A stretch of DNA of 64,000 nucleotides from an uncultured Aquimonas sp. (GCF_937888285.1 NZ_CALART010000011.1:248001-312000), one strand, 5' to 3'. Shown: positions 1 to 8,348, counted from the first letter of the stretch. The notes: a model not told the origin generated them from the sequence alone. Made by a program: numbers and translations.

Positions 1-584
1 AGTCCCGACAGCCCCGCGCCCTGCCCGCTCACCAGATCGAAGAAACCCGAACCCGCGCCCTTGTCGGTGTAGGCCACCGCACAGCCGCGCGGCAGGCCCC
101 AGCCGCCCGCCAGCGAGATCGCGCCGTAGATGCCGCGCGAGCCCGAGGAGGCGGTGACGACCAGGCAGCGCGCGCGGGCATCGAAAGCATCCGGCAGCTG
201 CAGCAGCACCCGATGCGGATGCCGCGCTTCGGGCAGCCAGGCCAGGGCGTGGAACTCGCGCCCCGGCACGCTCGGCACAGCGCCATAGACCTCGCCGAAG
301 CCACCGCCGGGCGCGAGATCGGCGATGCCGCGCCAGTTGGCCCAGATCGCCCGGCGGCGCAGTTCTGCGGAAGTGGGCGCGCTCGCATCGGCCAGCGCAG
401 GCGGCTTGACCTGCTGCAGACCCGCGAGTCCGAGACCCGCGCTGAGCAGATCGTCAGGCGCACGATGCACGCTTTCGCGGACGTCGGATTGACGCATGGG
501 CACAGCCTCGTTCGGCGCTTGAACAGTGGCGCACGCAGCGAGCAGAAAGCAGGCGATGCCGGCAGAGAAACGAATCGTAGACAT
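1..584 (-). CDS. 3-hydroxybutyrate oligomer hydrolase-like lipoprotein (5' part)
   Basis: Only the first 194 codons lie in the window; the gene runs off the left edge. The ATG at 584 opens a lipoprotein signal with lipobox LLAAC, so the mature protein should be membrane-anchored outside the cytoplasm. The sequence GSRGIYGAI followed by RGCAVAYTDKGAGSG resembles the conserved N-terminal part of D-(-)-3-hydroxybutyrate oligomer hydrolases (3HBOH family), which cut soluble PHB oligomers to monomer. The catalytic Ser region is beyond the edge. Overlapping frames here give Arg/Ser-rich, unconvincing protein. No other polyhydroxyalkanoate gene is visible. The family call rests on memory of the motif; another alpha/beta hydrolase is possible. 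Confidence 0.75.
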   Translation of the reverse strand, partial: MSTIRFSAGIACFLLAACATVQAPNEAVPMRQSDVRESVHRAPDDLLSAGLGLAGLQQVKPPALADASAPTSAELRRRAIWANWRGIADLAPGGGFGEVYGAVPSVPGREFHALAWLPEARHPHRVLLQLPDAFDARARCLVVTASSGSRGIYGAISLAGGWGLPRGCAVAYTDKGAGSGFFDLVSGQGAGLSG

Positions 585-702
585 GCCCGGATGCTCGTTG
601 CGCAGCGCGCGTCCGGCCATCGTACTTTGGTACAGCAGTGGCGCGAGGATCGGCCAAGCGCTCCGTGAGACCTGAGCACACGCGGCGAGCCGCTCCGGCT
701 CT

Positions 703-735
703 CCCGAATCCCCAATCCCGAATCCCGAATCCCGG
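703..735. repeat. Tandem GAATCCC (GGGATTC) heptamer repeat
   Basis: About four imperfect copies of a 7-base unit (CGAATCC / CAATCCC / CGAATCC / CGAATCC). Short GGGATTC arrays of this kind occur in intergenic DNA of Xanthomonas relatives, from general memory. Confidence 0.7.
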
Positions 736-739
736 CCCC

Positions 740-778
740 AAAAAGTGAGGGCGAAGCCGGTTCCCCGGCTTCGCCCTC
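740..778 (-). terminator. Intrinsic terminator of glnK-amtB
   Basis: A perfect 14-bp stem (747-760 with 765-778, loop TTCC) is followed on the minus strand by ACTTTTTGG. It sits about 165 bases past the amtB stop, the right orientation to end glnK-amtB transcription. Confidence 0.85.
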
Positions 779-942
779 TGGCCAGACTGTCGCAGCCCCC
801 GCGAACGACAGTCGTGCTGGGTGGGACAGCGCGGCGCCCAGTGCCGGCTTCCCGTGGTCATGGGCATCCCTGCCCGCTCCGCTTCCTCCCCTTGAGCGCT
901 GCGCTGGCCCAATCCCCCGACCGGCCAGCGCAGCGCCTTGAC

Positions 943-2403
943 TCAGTTGTAGGCCGACTCGCCGTGGGCGCTGAGATCCAGGCCTTCACGCTGTTCGTCA
1001 TCGCTGACGCGCAGACCCAGCACCACGCGGATCAGGCTCAGCGCGACGAAGGTGACGACGCCCGACCAGACGATGGTGATGATCACGGCCTCGGCCTGGA
1101 TCAGCACTTGAGAGGCAATCGAGAAGTCGTCCGCGCCGCCACCGCCCAGGCTGGGCGCTGCGAACACGCCGGTCAGCAGCGCACCGACGATGCCGCCGAC
1201 GCCGTGGACGCCGAACACGTCCGCGGTGTCGTCCACGTTCAACAGACGCTTGAGTCCAGTGACGCCCCAGAAGCAGACCACGCCGGAGATCAGGCCGATG
1301 GCGATCGCCCCCATCACGCCGACGCTGCCGCAGGCCGGAGTGATGGCGACCAAGCCCGCCACCGCACCCGAGGCACCACCGAGCATCGAGGCCTTGCCGC
1401 GCAGGATGCCCTCGGCCGCCGACCACGCGACCACGGCTGCGGCGGTGGCCATGAGGGTGTTGATGAAGGCCAGCGCGGTGCCGCCGTTGGCTTCGAGGTT
1501 GGAGCCGGCGTTGAAGCCGAACCAGCCGACCCACAGCAGGGAGGCACCGACCATGGTCAGCACCAGGTTGTGCGGGGTCAGATGCTCACGCCCGTAGCCC
1601 AGGCGCTTGCCGACCATGTAGGCCGCGACCAGTCCGGCCACACCGGCATTGATGTGCACCACGGTGCCGCCGGCGAAATCGAGGGCGCCCTTCTCGAACA
1701 GGTAGCCACCGCCGGCCCAGACCATGTGCGCGATCGGCAGGTAGCAGAACGAGAACCACAGCACCGCGAACACCAGCACCGACAGGAACTTCATGCGCTC
1801 GGCGAACGCACCGACGATCAGCGCGCAGGTAAGACCGGCAAAGGTCGACTGGAAGGCGACGAAGATCAGCTCGGGGATCATCACCCCATCGGTGAACGTG
1901 GCCGCCAGCGACTCGGTGGTGATGCCCTTCAGGAACAGCGCGTCGAGGCTGCCGATCCAGGCGTTGCCGCCGACGAAGGCGAGGCTGTAGCCGTACACCG
2001 CCCACAGCACCAGGATCAGCGAGAACACCGTGGTGACCTGCATCAGCACCGACAGCATGTTCTTGGAGCGCACCAGGCCGCCGTAGAACAGGGCCAACCC
2101 GGGCACGGCCATCATCACCACCAGCAGGGTGGCGACCAGCATCCAGGTGACATCGCCCTTGTCGACGGTGGGCTCGGGGGCAGCTTCCTCGGCAGCTTCA
2201 GCCAGCGCGGGCTCGGTCGCCACCGCCTCTGCAACGGGCGCAGGCGGGACTTCCGCGGGTGCGGCCTGTTCCGCTGCCGGTGCGGGCTCGGCAACGGGTG
2301 CAGCGTCCTGGGCGATGGCGAAGTGGGTGAATGACAGCAGCGCGGCCAGCAGCAATGGCGACAGCGCGCGGCGCAGGCGGGCGGACAGGTAGCTCGTAGT
2401 CAT
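943..2403 (-). CDS. amtB: Ammonium transporter AmtB
   Basis: Amt/Rh-family ammonium channel of the inner membrane, 486 residues. The ATG at 2403 follows AGGAGA; an upstream in-frame extension to 2451 would run into glnK and has no role. A signal-like hydrophobic helix (to about residue 31) is followed by a roughly 55-residue Ala/Pro/Glu-rich linker and then the 11-helix Amt core. Core sequences include MLVATLLVVMMAVPGLALFYGG, FGVHGVGGIVGALLTGVF and the pore His segments (MVWAGGGYLF, GGTVVHINAG). It lies 22 bases downstream of glnK, which encodes the PII protein that plugs AmtB, and shares its sigma-54 promoter, so nitrogen limitation should induce it. The acidic linker is longer than in E. 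coli AmtB. Confidence 0.97.
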   Translation of the reverse strand: MTTSYLSARLRRALSPLLLAALLSFTHFAIAQDAAPVAEPAPAAEQAAPAEVPPAPVAEAVATEPALAEAAEEAAPEPTVDKGDVTWMLVATLLVVMMAVPGLALFYGGLVRSKNMLSVLMQVTTVFSLILVLWAVYGYSLAFVGGNAWIGSLDALFLKGITTESLAATFTDGVMIPELIFVAFQSTFAGLTCALIVGAFAERMKFLSVLVFAVLWFSFCYLPIAHMVWAGGGYLFEKGALDFAGGTVVHINAGVAGLVAAYMVGKRLGYGREHLTPHNLVLTMVGASLLWVGWFGFNAGSNLEANGGTALAFINTLMATAAAVVAWSAAEGILRGKASMLGGASGAVAGLVAITPACGSVGVMGAIAIGLISGVVCFWGVTGLKRLLNVDDTADVFGVHGVGGIVGALLTGVFAAPSLGGGGADDFSIASQVLIQAEAVIITIVWSGVVTFVALSLIRVVLGLRVSDDEQREGLDLSAHGESAYN

Positions 2404-2425
2404 GCGTTTCTCCTGTGCGCGCTGT

Positions 2426-2764
2426 TCAGACCGCGTCCGAACCGGTTTCACCGGTGCGAATGCGGACCACCTGTTCGATGGGGGTGACGAAGATCTTGCC
2501 GTCGCCGGTCTTGCCGGTGCGGGCGGCCTGGCTGATCGCCTCGATGACCACCTCGACGCGGTCCTCGGCCACGGCGGTTTCGATCTTCACCTTGGGCAGG
2601 AAGTCGACGACGTATTCGGCGCCGCGATACAGCTCGGTGTGTCCCTTCTGCCGGCCGAAGCCCTTGACCTCGGTGATGGTGATGCCGGACACGCCGGCCT
2701 GCGACAGCGCTTCGCGCACTTCGTCGAGCTTGAATGGACGGATGATGGCGGTGATCAGCTTCAT
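2426..2764 (-). CDS. glnK: PII nitrogen regulatory protein GlnK
   Basis: A 112-residue PII signal protein, the standard family length. The T-loop carries Tyr51 (RGAEYVVDFLPK), the uridylylation site, and the B-loop/C-terminal signatures TGKTGDGKIFV and VVRIRTGE bind ATP and 2-oxoglutarate. The ATG at 2764 follows AGGAGA. Position as the first gene before amtB is the classic glnK-amtB pair, in which GlnK blocks the ammonium channel when nitrogen is plentiful; a GlnB-type role cannot be excluded from sequence alone. A sigma-54 promoter and an NtrC-like site lie upstream. Confidence 0.97.
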   Translation of the reverse strand: MKLITAIIRPFKLDEVREALSQAGVSGITITEVKGFGRQKGHTELYRGAEYVVDFLPKVKIETAVAEDRVEVVIEAISQAARTGKTGDGKIFVTPIEQVVRIRTGETGSDAV

Positions 2765-2832
2765 CGGCGGATCTCCTGATGCTGCCTGCGCATGGGCGCT
2801 CCCCTTGTGTGTGAATCCCCGATGAGGGCGTC

Positions 2833-2848
2833 AGCACAGGGCGTGCCA
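2833..2848 (-). promoter_or_regulatory. Sigma-54 (RpoN) promoter of glnK-amtB
   Basis: The minus strand reads TGGCACGCCCTGTGCT. It has the invariant GG and GC doublets 10 bases apart and one mismatch to the -12 TTGC element. The predicted transcript start lies about 55-60 bases before the glnK ATG. Confidence 0.8.
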
Positions 2849-2923
2849 GCTCGTGCGATGCACCATGAAATCCGGCAACCTTCTGAATTTGCTGCTTATG
2901 ACCGGATGGGCGCAGCAGCAAAA

Positions 2924-2940
2924 CGCCCCGATCTGGTGCA
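2924..2940 (-). promoter_or_regulatory. NtrC-like enhancer site
   Basis: The 17-mer CGCCCCGATCTGGTGCA matches the NtrC consensus TGCACCA-N3-TGGTGCA completely in one half and at 4 of 7 bases in the other. It lies about 85 bases upstream of the sigma-54 -24 element, a normal enhancer distance. A TGCACCA half-site is also present at 2859-2865. Confidence 0.55.
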
Positions 2941-3039
2941 GCCGCGCGGCTGGTTCACCGTACTGGGGCGAATCGCCGCGGCCGGCACTGGACCTTTGCC
3001 CTACCGACGCTCGCCGCGGCGATGGCTACCATCGCGGGC

Positions 3040-3684
3040 ATGAGCACCCTGCTGATCGCCGACGACCACCCGCTGTTCCGCACTGCGCTGGCCCAGGCCG
3101 TGCGCGGACTGGACGGTTCGCACCTGGTGCTGGAAGCCGACAGCCTGGATGCCGCGCGCGCGCAGTTGCTGGCGCATCCCGAAATCGACCTGCTACTGCT
3201 CGACCTCAACATGCCCGGCAGCCAGGGCCTGATGGGCCTGGCCGCACTGCGCGGCGAGTTCCCCGGCGTGGTGGTGCTGATGGTGTCCGCGCAGGACGAC
3301 CCCGACATCGTGCGCCGCGCCCTGGCCTACGGCGCCGCCGGCTATGTGCCGAAGAGCCTCGACCTCCAAGGCATCCGCGCGGCACTCGATGCCGTGCTGT
3401 CCGGTGAGACCTGGCTGCCGCCCGCGCTGAAATCCGCCGTCGAAGCCCAGCCCGCGCGCGACGAAGACCGCGACATTTCCAGCCGTCTGGCGCGGCTGAC
3501 CCCGCAGCAGATCCGCGTGCTGCAGTTGCTGGCCCAGGGCCGACTCAACAAGCAGATCGCCGACACGCTCGGCATTCAGGAGCGCACCGTCAAAGCCCAC
3601 GTCAGCGCGATCTTCGAGCGTCTCGGCGTGCGCAACCGGACGCAGGCGGGGGTGCTGCTGGGGTCGCTGGAGTTGGGGCGGTAG
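3040..3684 (+). CDS. NarL/FixJ-type response regulator
   Basis: A 214-residue two-component response regulator. The receiver domain (residues 1-120) has the acidic pair Asp8/Asp9, phospho-acceptor Asp55 (LLLLDLNMPG) and the conserved Lys (VPKSL). A LuxR-type DNA-binding helix-turn-helix fills about residues 150-210 (LTPQQIRVLQLLAQGRLNKQ, ERTVKAHVSAIFERL). No histidine kinase is adjacent, so its signal is unknown. The start could instead be ATG 3022 (six residues longer); neither has a strong ribosome-binding site. Divergent from glnK. Confidence 0.93.
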   Translation: MSTLLIADDHPLFRTALAQAVRGLDGSHLVLEADSLDAARAQLLAHPEIDLLLLDLNMPGSQGLMGLAALRGEFPGVVVLMVSAQDDPDIVRRALAYGAAGYVPKSLDLQGIRAALDAVLSGETWLPPALKSAVEAQPARDEDRDISSRLARLTPQQIRVLQLLAQGRLNKQIADTLGIQERTVKAHVSAIFERLGVRNRTQAGVLLGSLELGR

Positions 3685-3858
3685 CAAGCCAAGGAGGATG
3701 GCTGCAGCCGCTGGAGCTGCGGTCAGTCGCGCGAAGAGTCCAGCGTCCGGAAGCGCTCGGCGAGGGCTTCGGAACCCGACGATTGCGGCGCTTCGCGATC
3801 AGGCGCAGGTGGCTGCTCAGCCTGAGCTCACGCAAGGGCTGGTGGCTGCCTTGCAGGT

Positions 3859-4737
3859 CTAAACCACGTAGTCCGGCAGGTCCAGTTCCTTCATGCAGAG
3901 CGCCTCGGGCACCACCAGTGCCGGCCCACTGAGCAGGCCCTTCAGCCGCTTGCCTGCAGCCTGCTGCAGTGCTTTCCAGCGCGTCAGGGAAAACACCGGG
4001 GCGGGGCCGCGCGTGCCGCCCTTGCAATAGAGGAACATTTCGCCCGACTGAGAGCCAAGATCCTGTTCGGACAGAATGATCGTGCCGGACTTGTGAGGAG
4101 TGGCCTGCATGAAGGCGTGCTGCCCACATGCTGTGCACTGCCAGGACTGGTGCACCTGGTTGAGAAAGGGGCAGCCGACCAGAGCACGCGCCTGCGCTAC
4201 GGGCTTTCCGCAGATCTCGTAGTAGCGCATGCGCACCCGTGGTGGTGCCACCACCGCACGAGGCTCCAACCTTGCGACCTCGTCAGCGCTCAACAGCTCC
4301 AGAAAGCGCTCGGAGACGCAGGTGCGGGTGGGGTAGATGTCTTTGGGAAACGGGCGTTCTAGACAAAAGATGTCGGACATCGGGCTGCGCGCCAGCACCG
4401 CGGCCACTTCGTTGCGAGAGCCGATACCGCTGCCACAGCGTCCGCACACCCCCTGTGCAAAGAGCTCCTCGCGCGGATTCAACACCTCCACGCTGTCGTT
4501 GTACGACAGGCTTCGGTACTCGTTTATCAGCGCATTGTCGTGGATCTCCCATTCGAAGCAGGCCTCGCCATCGCCATTCCACTCCATGACCTGCATGCCG
4601 AGCTCCTCCTCGGCCTCTTCGCGATCCTCTGCCTCGACGGACAACGAAGGACGGTCGCGCAGCCAAGCGCGCAGGCCGCCCGCCTTGTGCTCCCAGCAGA
4701 TGAAGTAGGCATTGCCTCGATCGCCTCGCTTGCTCAT
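3859..4737 (-). CDS. Double-CXXCG motif protein, putative immunity protein
   Basis: A 292-residue cytoplasmic protein with no signal peptide or membrane segment. The ATG at 4737 follows GGGGAGGG. Two CXXCG knuckles are visible, CGRCG near residue 98 and CTACG near residue 202, a probable zinc site. This spacing recalls the Myxococcus double-CXXCG paralogous family (TIGR02264), some members of which sit beside polymorphic toxins. Here it is the last gene of the Rhs array, 157 bases past the preceding immunity-like gene and in the same direction. Inference: a spare immunity gene left by an earlier toxin tail. No catalytic motif was recognised. Confidence 0.6.
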   Translation of the reverse strand: MSKRGDRGNAYFICWEHKAGGLRAWLRDRPSLSVEAEDREEAEEELGMQVMEWNGDGEACFEWEIHDNALINEYRSLSYNDSVEVLNPREELFAQGVCGRCGSGIGSRNEVAAVLARSPMSDIFCLERPFPKDIYPTRTCVSERFLELLSADEVARLEPRAVVAPPRVRMRYYEICGKPVAQARALVGCPFLNQVHQSWQCTACGQHAFMQATPHKSGTIILSEQDLGSQSGEMFLYCKGGTRGPAPVFSLTRWKALQQAAGKRLKGLLSGPALVVPEALCMKELDLPDYVV

Positions 4738-4894
4738 GGTCCCTCCCCTACAAAATCCGAACGGTGCTTGCGCATGTCCGTCCGCTCAGGGTGACGGACT
4801 CTACCTAGCTTCGGCTGGTACGGCTGGGTGGGGGCAGGTCAGGGACAGGTCACGCCCGATCGCCCCCACAATTGACATGCGGAGCTGGTTCGCT

Positions 4895-5434
4895 CTATCG
4901 ATAGTCAGTGAGCCCCTCGAGAGATTGAATCACTACTTCAACAGCGGCATTGCTGTAGTAGACGCGCGCCCCGTCATCTCGCGAATCGAACGTAAGCAGG
5001 ACTGGCTCGTTCGGCTGCTTCGCGATGTGCGCAGCGAAGCTCTGGGCCCTACTCCCGAATCCAGCGCTCGGATTGGTGATGGCTGCCGCGCTGGAGAACT
5101 CACGCACTAGCTCACACAGTTCCCCGGCTGGCATCGCCATAGCAAATGCGCTGCAGGGCAGCCGTCGCATGTTCTTGGACAGTCGATCGAGATCTTCTTC
5201 GCTCTTCACCTCTGCCCGCCAGACAGCGGCGCGCACGCCCAACAACCTCGCAATGCCGAGCGTGGCCAGTTCGCTCTCCACCCCTGAACTCACGAACATG
5301 AGCAACTCGCCACTCGCGACGATTCGTGCCCTCAACGAACCGAAGGGCGTTGTGAGCGCAGTCTTCGAGCTAGCGACGTACTTGAGGCACCGAAACTGGC
5401 GCGCGTCTTCAATCAACCACTCCGGCACGGTCAT
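4895..5434 (-). CDS. Putative immunity protein of the orphan Rhs nuclease tail
   Basis: A 179-residue soluble protein of no family I recognise. Its ATG (5434) directly abuts the TAG stop (5437-5435) of the orphan Rhs gene, the tight toxin-to-immunity coupling normal for polymorphic toxins. Base composition is lower in GC than the Rhs core, like the toxin tail before it. No signal peptide is present, as expected for an immunity protein acting in the cytoplasm against a nuclease. The function is inferred from position only. Confidence 0.6.
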   Translation of the reverse strand: MTVPEWLIEDARQFRCLKYVASSKTALTTPFGSLRARIVASGELLMFVSSGVESELATLGIARLLGVRAAVWRAEVKSEEDLDRLSKNMRRLPCSAFAMAMPAGELCELVREFSSAAAITNPSAGFGSRAQSFAAHIAKQPNEPVLLTFDSRDDGARVYYSNAAVEVVIQSLEGLTDYR

Positions 5435-7744
5435 CTAGAACGACCATCCAAACTGCCGGATCGCTTGGCGAATCTTGGGGGTAATCGGAATTCCTGGCTT
5501 TCCTGCGCAGGCCGTGTCGACGAACCGAGTCACGTTTCTGAGGACCTTAAGGAAGTCCGCTCGATGCGTTCGATCCGCAATGAACAGACCAGCGTAAGCT
5601 TTGCTGCTGGGTGGCGTGAAGCCATTGATAATCGACGCGTAGTGGAGCAACTGGTGAAGTGCATGGTGCACGTCTTCCGGAATATCGGCCAGAACCTGTC
5701 CCGGCGCGCCGCCTGCAAACTTTGGCAAGGCATGGTGCCCATTCAAACGAGTTGCGATGGTGCTGGGCCCTTTACACAACGTCGACCGGATGTGGTCAAA
5801 CGTTTTGTACGCACGTCGTCCGTCCTGCACGCGGTTGTACATGGTGGTGAAGTCAGCCTGAGTCATCCCGACAAGCCCGATGAACAAGCCTGACGGATCC
5901 GCATGTTGCACCGGATCGTTATGTGCGTAGACGTAATCGTGAAGACTCATAGGCATGCATAGCAAGCCTTCGAAGGGATCCTGGGTCAGGAACCGCCCCA
6001 CACTCGGATCCATCCACCGAGCCCGCAGGTAGTAGAAGCCCACGTTCGGATCAAACGCTTCGCCGCGGTACAGGTGCTCGATCGCGGTGCTGCCGCTGCG
6101 GGCGATCTCGTTGCCGAAGGCGTCGTAGTCGATCTGGTCGATCACGCTGCCGCTGGCGTCTGTCGCCGCGCGGGTGGAGCCGAAGCCGTCGGTCTGCAGC
6201 CAGACCGTGCTGGGTGCGCCATTGGCATCGAAGCGAGTCTGGCTCAGCAGTTCGTCGCCGAAGCTGAAGACGGCGCTGACGCTGCGCGGGCCGGCGTTCT
6301 GGCTGCGCCAGTGCTCCAGTGACTGCGCGTATTCGAAGCTCGGGTCCTGCAGGATCCACGTCGTCTCGCTGTCAGCGCCCTGGGTGCGTGTGCTGCGCAC
6401 GCGCAGCCCATCGGCGTTGTAGACATACGCGTTCACCTCACCCGCGCTGCGTGCCTCGCGCATGCGGCCGGCGTCGTTGTAGACGTACGCGGTGGTGCCG
6501 CCCGGCGTGGCGTGGCTCAGCAGGTTGCCGGCAGCGTCGTAGGTGTAGTCGGCGATGCTCGCGCCGCGTTCGCTCTGCAGGCGGTCGTTGCTGTCGTAGA
6601 CGTAGTCGATAACTTCGGCCGCCGCACCCGCTTCGCTGACGCTCTGGCGCAGGCGGTTGCCGACGCGGTCGTAGCTCCAGCTGGCAACGCGGTCCTGCAG
6701 GTCGATGCGGTGGTCGATGCGCTCGGCGACCAGACGCTTCACCGCGTCGTAGTCGTACTGCACCGTGCGCACCAGGCCGGTCGCGTCGGACTCGCTGATC
6801 TGGGTGCGTAGGCCGTCGGCATCGACCTGGTAACCCATGCCCATCAGCAGGGCGCCGAGTGCGCTGCGCTTGACCAGGCCGCGCAGGCGGTGGCGGCTGT
6901 CGAAGGCGTACTCGGTGCGGGTGCCGTCGCCGCCTTCCATGGTGCTGCGACGGCCGGCGGCGTCGTAGCTGTAACGCGTCAGCGCGGGCGCTTCGCCCTG
7001 CACGCGGCGCTCGACTTCGATCAGGCGGTTGCGGGCGTCGTAGCGATACAGCAGCGTCTGGCTGGGACTGCTGCGCGCAAGCAGGTTGCCGACCGAATCG
7101 TAGCTGTACTCGATCACGCCGCCGTCGGCGTCCTGCAGCCGCAGCAGGCGGCCGCGGGCGTCGAACTGGCTGCGGCTGGTGCCGCGCTCGTCGACGGCCT
7201 CGATGCGCTCGCCGGCGGTGTTGTAGACGAAGCTGTGATCGGCATCGCTCGGGTAGTCGATGGTCTGCAGGCGACCTGCGGCGTCGTAGGTGTAGCGGGT
7301 CACGCGACCGCGGAAGTCGGTGTGCTCGACCAGTTCGCCGGCGGCGTTGTAGCGCTTCTCCTCGCGCTCGCCGCCCGGCAGGACGCGCGCGGTTTCGCGA
7401 CCCATCGAATCGTATTCCCAGCGCGTCTCGCGGCCTTCGGCGTCGGTCTGGCGGATCTTGTTGCCGACCTCGTCGTAGGCGTAGCGGGTGGTGAGCGTGC
7501 CGGCGTCGGGGCTACTGCCGTCGACCAGGGCCGGGTTGGCGCCGGTGGCCGGGTTGGGCAGCACGACCAGGATCAGCCGGCCCAGGCCGTCATAACCGAA
7601 GCGCGTGGTGCGACCGCTGGCGTCGATCTCGGCGGTCTTGCGGCCGACTGCGTCGCGGTACTCGCAATGCACCGTTGCGGCCTTGAGGTCAGTCGGACTG
7701 TCAAGCTCGCCATTGATCGAGTCATCGAGCTCGACGAGTGTCAC
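5435..7744 (-). CDS. Orphan Rhs-core module with GHH/HNH-type nuclease tail
   Basis: A 769-residue Rhs fragment with no signal peptide or N-terminal domains. After about 28 unrelated residues from a GTG start (7744) it joins YD-repeat sequence that copies the end of the giant Rhs gene almost exactly, through the core motif GFYYLRARWMDPSVGRFLTQDP. It then departs into a unique tail of about 140 residues. The tail contains NGHHALPKFAGG and, later, EDVHHALHQLLH, the pattern of GHH-signature HNH/endonuclease VII toxins. The GTG overlaps the stop of the preceding gene. It is probably a silent or cytoplasmic reserve cassette rather than a secreted toxin, usable after recombination into the parental rhs gene. 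Confidence 0.8.
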   Translation of the reverse strand: MTLVELDDSINGELDSPTDLKAATVHCEYRDAVGRKTAEIDASGRTTRFGYDGLGRLILVVLPNPATGANPALVDGSSPDAGTLTTRYAYDEVGNKIRQTDAEGRETRWEYDSMGRETARVLPGGEREEKRYNAAGELVEHTDFRGRVTRYTYDAAGRLQTIDYPSDADHSFVYNTAGERIEAVDERGTSRSQFDARGRLLRLQDADGGVIEYSYDSVGNLLARSSPSQTLLYRYDARNRLIEVERRVQGEAPALTRYSYDAAGRRSTMEGGDGTRTEYAFDSRHRLRGLVKRSALGALLMGMGYQVDADGLRTQISESDATGLVRTVQYDYDAVKRLVAERIDHRIDLQDRVASWSYDRVGNRLRQSVSEAGAAAEVIDYVYDSNDRLQSERGASIADYTYDAAGNLLSHATPGGTTAYVYNDAGRMREARSAGEVNAYVYNADGLRVRSTRTQGADSETTWILQDPSFEYAQSLEHWRSQNAGPRSVSAVFSFGDELLSQTRFDANGAPSTVWLQTDGFGSTRAATDASGSVIDQIDYDAFGNEIARSGSTAIEHLYRGEAFDPNVGFYYLRARWMDPSVGRFLTQDPFEGLLCMPMSLHDYVYAHNDPVQHADPSGLFIGLVGMTQADFTTMYNRVQDGRRAYKTFDHIRSTLCKGPSTIATRLNGHHALPKFAGGAPGQVLADIPEDVHHALHQLLHYASIINGFTPPSSKAYAGLFIADRTHRADFLKVLRNVTRFVDTACAGKPGIPITPKIRQAIRQFGWSF
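5991..7650 (-). repeat. Direct repeat, copy A (orphan Rhs core)
   Basis: About 1.66 kb matching 9552-11211 on the same strand. The offset is 3,561 bases at every point checked (6061/9622, 7321/10882, 7621/11182), so no net indel is apparent between these points; only scattered substitutions were seen. The boundaries are approximate. Confidence 0.9.
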
Positions 7745-8169
7745 GCGATTGGAACTGTACTGGGCTCCCCAAGGTACTCGTAGATCGCCCAGGCCGCATC
7801 TTGAGCTGACCTCACCTCCGCTAGCACACGACCGTTATTGCCGACGAAGAGCGTGTATGTTCCGCTCCTGTCTTCGTATCGAATCGTGACTTCCTTCTTG
7901 TTTCGCTCGAAGGACGAGACGGACCTTTCCCCAAAGTATGAAAGCAGCTTTTGGTTCAGTTCCTCCCATTCATCGGAATAGATCGACCGCCCAAGCGATG
8001 TGTAATCTCGGAGCGCGCTTTCGATTTCATCAGCGAAGCCCTGTACCGAAAGCCCCTTGTATAGAGGCTTAGGCGGGAAGATGGCCACACCCGGCCCATT
8101 CGCATCGGCCTGTCGCTGTATATACATCTGCCGTTGGAATCTAAAGACACCACAAAACCTGTGATTCAT
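7741..8169 (-). CDS. Putative immunity protein of the decayed toxin tail
   Basis: A 142-residue soluble protein; the family is not recognised. The ATG at 8169 shares its first base with the TGA of a broken toxin-tail reading frame (TGATG), so it was almost certainly the immunity partner of that lost toxin. A GTG start at 8181 would add four residues but overlaps the tail further. Its stop (7743-7741) overlaps the GTG of the orphan Rhs module. GC content is visibly lower than in the Rhs cores. If still expressed, it would protect against neighbours that keep the intact toxin. Confidence 0.6.
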   Translation of the reverse strand: MNHRFCGVFRFQRQMYIQRQADANGPGVAIFPPKPLYKGLSVQGFADEIESALRDYTSLGRSIYSDEWEELNQKLLSYFGERSVSSFERNKKEVTIRYEDRSGTYTLFVGNNGRVLAEVRSAQDAAWAIYEYLGEPSTVPIA

Positions 8170-8333
8170 CAGGGTATCCACTGGAAAGCAATTTTCACAT
8201 GAGGATATGCCGCCCTCACTTCCTGGGCAACCTGACGGAGCAAAGCGGCTTGTGCAGCATCCGCAGCACCAGCTTCGAAAGCGTAGACTAGGTTTCGACG
8301 ATTGACCGGGCGTCCGCGGAGATTAGCGCTTCC
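8169..8333 (-). pseudogene. Remnant of an Rhs toxin C-terminal tail
   Basis: A 54-codon open frame translates as a plausible soluble protein end (NRRNLVYAFEAGAADAAQ, then AYPHVKIAFQWIP) and finishes with a TGA overlapping the next gene's ATG. It is closed upstream by a TAG at 8334-8336, with no start codon or Rhs core before it. The overlap architecture and coding character mark it as the 3' end of a displaced toxin module whose front was deleted. The toxin type cannot be told from this piece. Confidence 0.6.
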
Positions 8334-8348
8334 CTAGTTCCTCGCTCT

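Larger units (their letters stand above)
585..942. other. Intergenic region: tandem 7-mer repeats and amtB terminator
   Basis: This gap holds a GAATCCC-type tandem repeat (703-735) and a strong hairpin terminator (740-778). The frames crossing it are Arg-rich shadow translations, and I see no gene. Confidence 0.7.

Noticed and set aside
29..715. A 228-codon minus frame at the left edge.
   Set aside because: Arg/Ser/Cys-rich sequence; the neighbouring frame from 584 gives a lipoprotein signal and recognisable enzyme motifs.
745..2334. A 529-codon plus-strand frame opposite amtB, His/Asp/Gln-rich.
   Set aside because: Antisense to a certain gene; composition is typical of shadow frames in GC-rich DNA.
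4738..4894. GGTCAGGGACAGGTCACG-like stretch considered as a mobile-element end.
   Set aside because: Too short, without an inverted partner or transposase nearby to support it.
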